The position numbers and the translations under genes were made by a program. A stretch of 64,000 nucleotides of DNA, from contig NZ_CP140706.1 of the NCBI RefSeq assembly GCF_034555375.1, positions 2,781,001-2,845,000 of the forward strand. Reading direction: 5' to 3'. The notes under the pieces are model-generated. The model saw only the letters and a program-made list of their open reading frames with translations, did no database searches and was not told where the DNA came from. Below, piece after piece: positions 62,219-64,000 of the stretch (its first letter is position 1; every line of letters starts with the position of its first letter). This DNA is from Pseudomonas sp. B33.4. GTDB lineage: Bacteria > Pseudomonadota > Gammaproteobacteria > Pseudomonadales > Pseudomonadaceae.

Positions 62219-64000
62219 TCAGGCACCATCGAGGGTGCGGCGGACCTTGTCGAGTAGCTCACTGATCTGGAACGGCTTGACCAGCATGTCCATGCCACTG
62301 CCCAGAAACACCTGGCGGTTGATCGCCGTTTCCGCATACCCGGTCATGAACAGAATCGGCAATCCGTCACGCCAGCCTCGCGCAACATCTGCCAATTCCC
62401 GACCGCTCATGCGCGGCAGGCCGACGTCGGTCAGCAGGAGGTTGATCGACGGATCATTCTGCAATCGCTCCAGCGCCGTTTCGATATCCGCCGCCTGGGT
62501 GCAGCGATAACCCGCGTCCTCCAGCACTTCGGTGACAAACATGCGCACCGACGGCATGTCCTCGACTATCAGCACATGCTCACCGGTGCCTTGCGGATCG
62601 ACCACGGGTGGGGGGATGTCGGCACCGGTCGGGTCGGTGGTGGCCGGCAACATGATCGTCACTTCGGTGCCGCGCCGGGCGACACTGCGGATGTGCGCGT
62701 CGCCACCCGATTGGCGGGCAAAGCCATAGATCGTCGATAACCCCAGCCCGGTGCCTTGGCCCAACGGTTTGGTGGTGAAAAACGGATCGAAGACTTTATC
62801 GATGACGTTGTGCTCGATCCCGGTTCCGTCGTCACGCACTGACAGTGCCACGTAAGCGCCGTCGGCCAGATTCGGATCGCCATGGGAATAGGCGGCGTAG
62901 GTGCTGACCCAGATATTGCCGCCCGCCGGCAGCGCATCGCGGGCGTTGATCACCAGATTCAATACCGCGCTTTCCAGCTGCACCGGGTCGACCAGGGCGA
63001 TCGCCGGTTTGTTGGTCAGCTCAAGCTTGAGGCTGATGCGTTCACCGATGGTGCGCATCAGCAGTTCTTCCAGCGAACGCACGTGATCGTTGATGTCCAC
63101 CGGCCGCGTATCCAGCGGTTGCTGACGGGCGAAGGCCAGCAAACGATGGGTGAGGGACGCCGCGCTCATCGCTGAATTCAGCGCCGCTTCAGAATAAAAC
63201 TGCACCTTGTCCAGACGTTGATCGGCGACACGCTTCTGGATCAACTCCAGGCTGGTGATGATCCCGGTCAGCAGGTTGTTGAAGTCATGGGCGATGCCGC
63301 CGGTGAGCTTGCCTAGCGCATCCATTTTCTGCACTTGCAGCAATTGCGCCTCGGCCCGTACGCGTTCGGCGGTTTCCTTGGCCAGTTGCGTGGTGGTGTC
63401 GTCCAGACGGGCCAGATGCGAGCGCTCGCGATGACGGTGTTCGGTGACGTCTTCGACAAATACCAGGCTCAGTTCGGGCGTGCGGTACGGCGAAATCTGC
63501 CACTCGGTTTCACGAATCTCACCCTGCACGCGCATGTTCAGCGTGCCTTTCCAGCGCTCGCCATCGACCAGGCGCAGGCGCAGCTCGTTGAGAATTGCGC
63601 TTTGATCGTCGGCAAAGCATTCGCGCAGGGTTTGCGGGTCCTGATTGTCGAGGATCAGTTGTGCGAAGGCGTGGTTGCATTCGTGCACTTTCAAATGTGC
63701 ATCAAGCACCGCAATCGGCGCAGACACATTGACGAAAATCTCGCGGAACCGCGCCTCGCTTTCACGCAGGGCATTTTCCGTGTCGCGTACCCGCAACAGC
63801 GTGCGCAGGGTGGCCAGCAGCACATCCGGGTCGACCGGGTGAATCAGGTAGGCATCGGCACCGGCGTCGAGGCCGGTGATGATGTCACCGGTCTGGATCG
63901 ACGCGGCGGAGACATGGATTACCGGCAGCAGCGCCGTGCGTGTGTCAGCACGCAGGATACGCACGATGTCGAAACCGCTCATGTCCGGCAGATTGACGTC
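62219..64000 (-). CDS. Hybrid sensor histidine kinase (REC-PAS-HisKA-HATPase-REC), partial
   Basis: About 593 residues are visible; the N-terminus lies beyond the window. The frame stays open to base 64000 and reads DVNLPD-MSGFDIVRILR at the edge, the middle of an N-terminal receiver domain with its phospho-acceptor region. Next come a PAS domain (ESEARFREIFVNVSAPIAVLD), HisKA (GGIAHDFNNLL), the ATPase (NLVINARDAL, DDGTGIE, FFTTKPLGQGTGLGLS) and a C-terminal receiver (LLTDVGLPRMSG). The ATG at 63982 is internal and not the true start. The kinase core is of the same subclass as the kinase encoded at 57211. No membrane span is visible. Confidence 0.9.
   Translation of the reverse strand, partial: DVNLPDMSGFDIVRILRADTRTALLPVIHVSAASIQTGDIITGLDAGADAYLIHPVDPDVLLATLRTLLRVRDTENALRESEARFREIFVNVSAPIAVLDAHLKVHECNHAFAQLILDNQDPQTLRECFADDQSAILNELRLRLVDGERWKGTLNMRVQGEIRETEWQISPYRTPELSLVFVEDVTEHRHRERSHLARLDDTTTQLAKETAERVRAEAQLLQVQKMDALGKLTGGIAHDFNNLLTGIITSLELIQKRVADQRLDKVQFYSEAALNSAMSAASLTHRLLAFARQQPLDTRPVDINDHVRSLEELLMRTIGERISLKLELTNKPAIALVDPVQLESAVLNLVINARDALPAGGNIWVSTYAAYSHGDPNLADGAYVALSVRDDGTGIEHNVIDKVFDPFFTTKPLGQGTGLGLSTIYGFARQSGGDAHIRSVARRGTEVTIMLPATTDPTGADIPPPVVDPQGTGEHVLIVEDMPSVRMFVTEVLEDAGYRCTQAADIETALERLQNDPSINLLLTDVGLPRMSGRELADVARGWRDGLPILFMTGYAETAINRQVFLGSGMDMLVKPFQISELLDKVRRTLDGA

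Overview
The window looks like a chromosomal segment of a fluorescent Pseudomonas, most likely of the P. fluorescens complex. The evidence is GC-rich coding with strong G/C third-position bias, three classes of Pseudomonas-type intergenic REP pairs, a lexA2-imuA-imuB-dnaE2 cassette, a DUF6124 protein, and a PdtA-type giant exoprotein next to PstS-like genes. The species call is inference. No rRNA, tRNA, CRISPR array, prophage or transposase was seen.

Layout. 1-14,160: two tandem PstS/DING-like secreted binding proteins (the first cut by the window edge), each with its own near-identical terminator, then a 12.5-kb two-partner-secretion exoprotein gene (PdtA-like) with no TpsB partner nearby. 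14,270-22,900: a DUF6124 protein and two very large Ig-like repeat proteins on the minus strand, both preceded by the same palindrome. 23,000-27,330: a MetA-type outer-membrane protein divergent from an AraC regulator, then a Dyp-type peroxidase and a Gfo/Idh/MocA oxidoreductase. 27,460-35,035: a GntR/UTRA regulator overlapping a flavoprotein gene, followed by an AprB-like ferredoxin, an ABC importer (binding protein with a NosL-like tail, permease, ATPase), a HEAT-repeat protein and a DUF971 protein. This is the strongest candidate for an undescribed pathway. 35,160-40,700: a lipid A phosphoethanolamine transferase, a TorF-type porin-like protein, and a periplasmic amidohydrolase divergent from a LysR regulator. 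40,800-46,580: the SOS mutasome cassette under a LexA2-type operator. 46,800-48,580: three lipoproteins (CsgG-like, DUF4810, DUF799). 48,700-57,080: a minus-strand run encoding a polyamine-type ABC importer, two amidohydrolases and a flavin reductase, divergent from an FCD-type GntR regulator. 57,200-64,000: a hybrid histidine kinase closely followed by a class II UvrA, then a second hybrid kinase running off the window.

How the genes work together. Tight stop/start overlaps (ATGA or TGATG) mark translationally coupled units: GntR-flavoprotein; permease-ATPase-HEAT-DUF971; lexA2-imuA and imuB-dnaE2; DUF4810-DUF799; the two amidohydrolases; and the two polyamine-type permeases. Most gene ends carry REP pairs. 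Three longer MITE-like elements, with nested inverted repeats and in two cases tandem-repeat cores, lie at 25.2, 31.9 and 52.1 kb. Two of them, and one REP pair, sit inside apparent operons, where they could uncouple expression of the upstream and downstream genes. All functions are read from protein motifs and context by eye; no database search was run.
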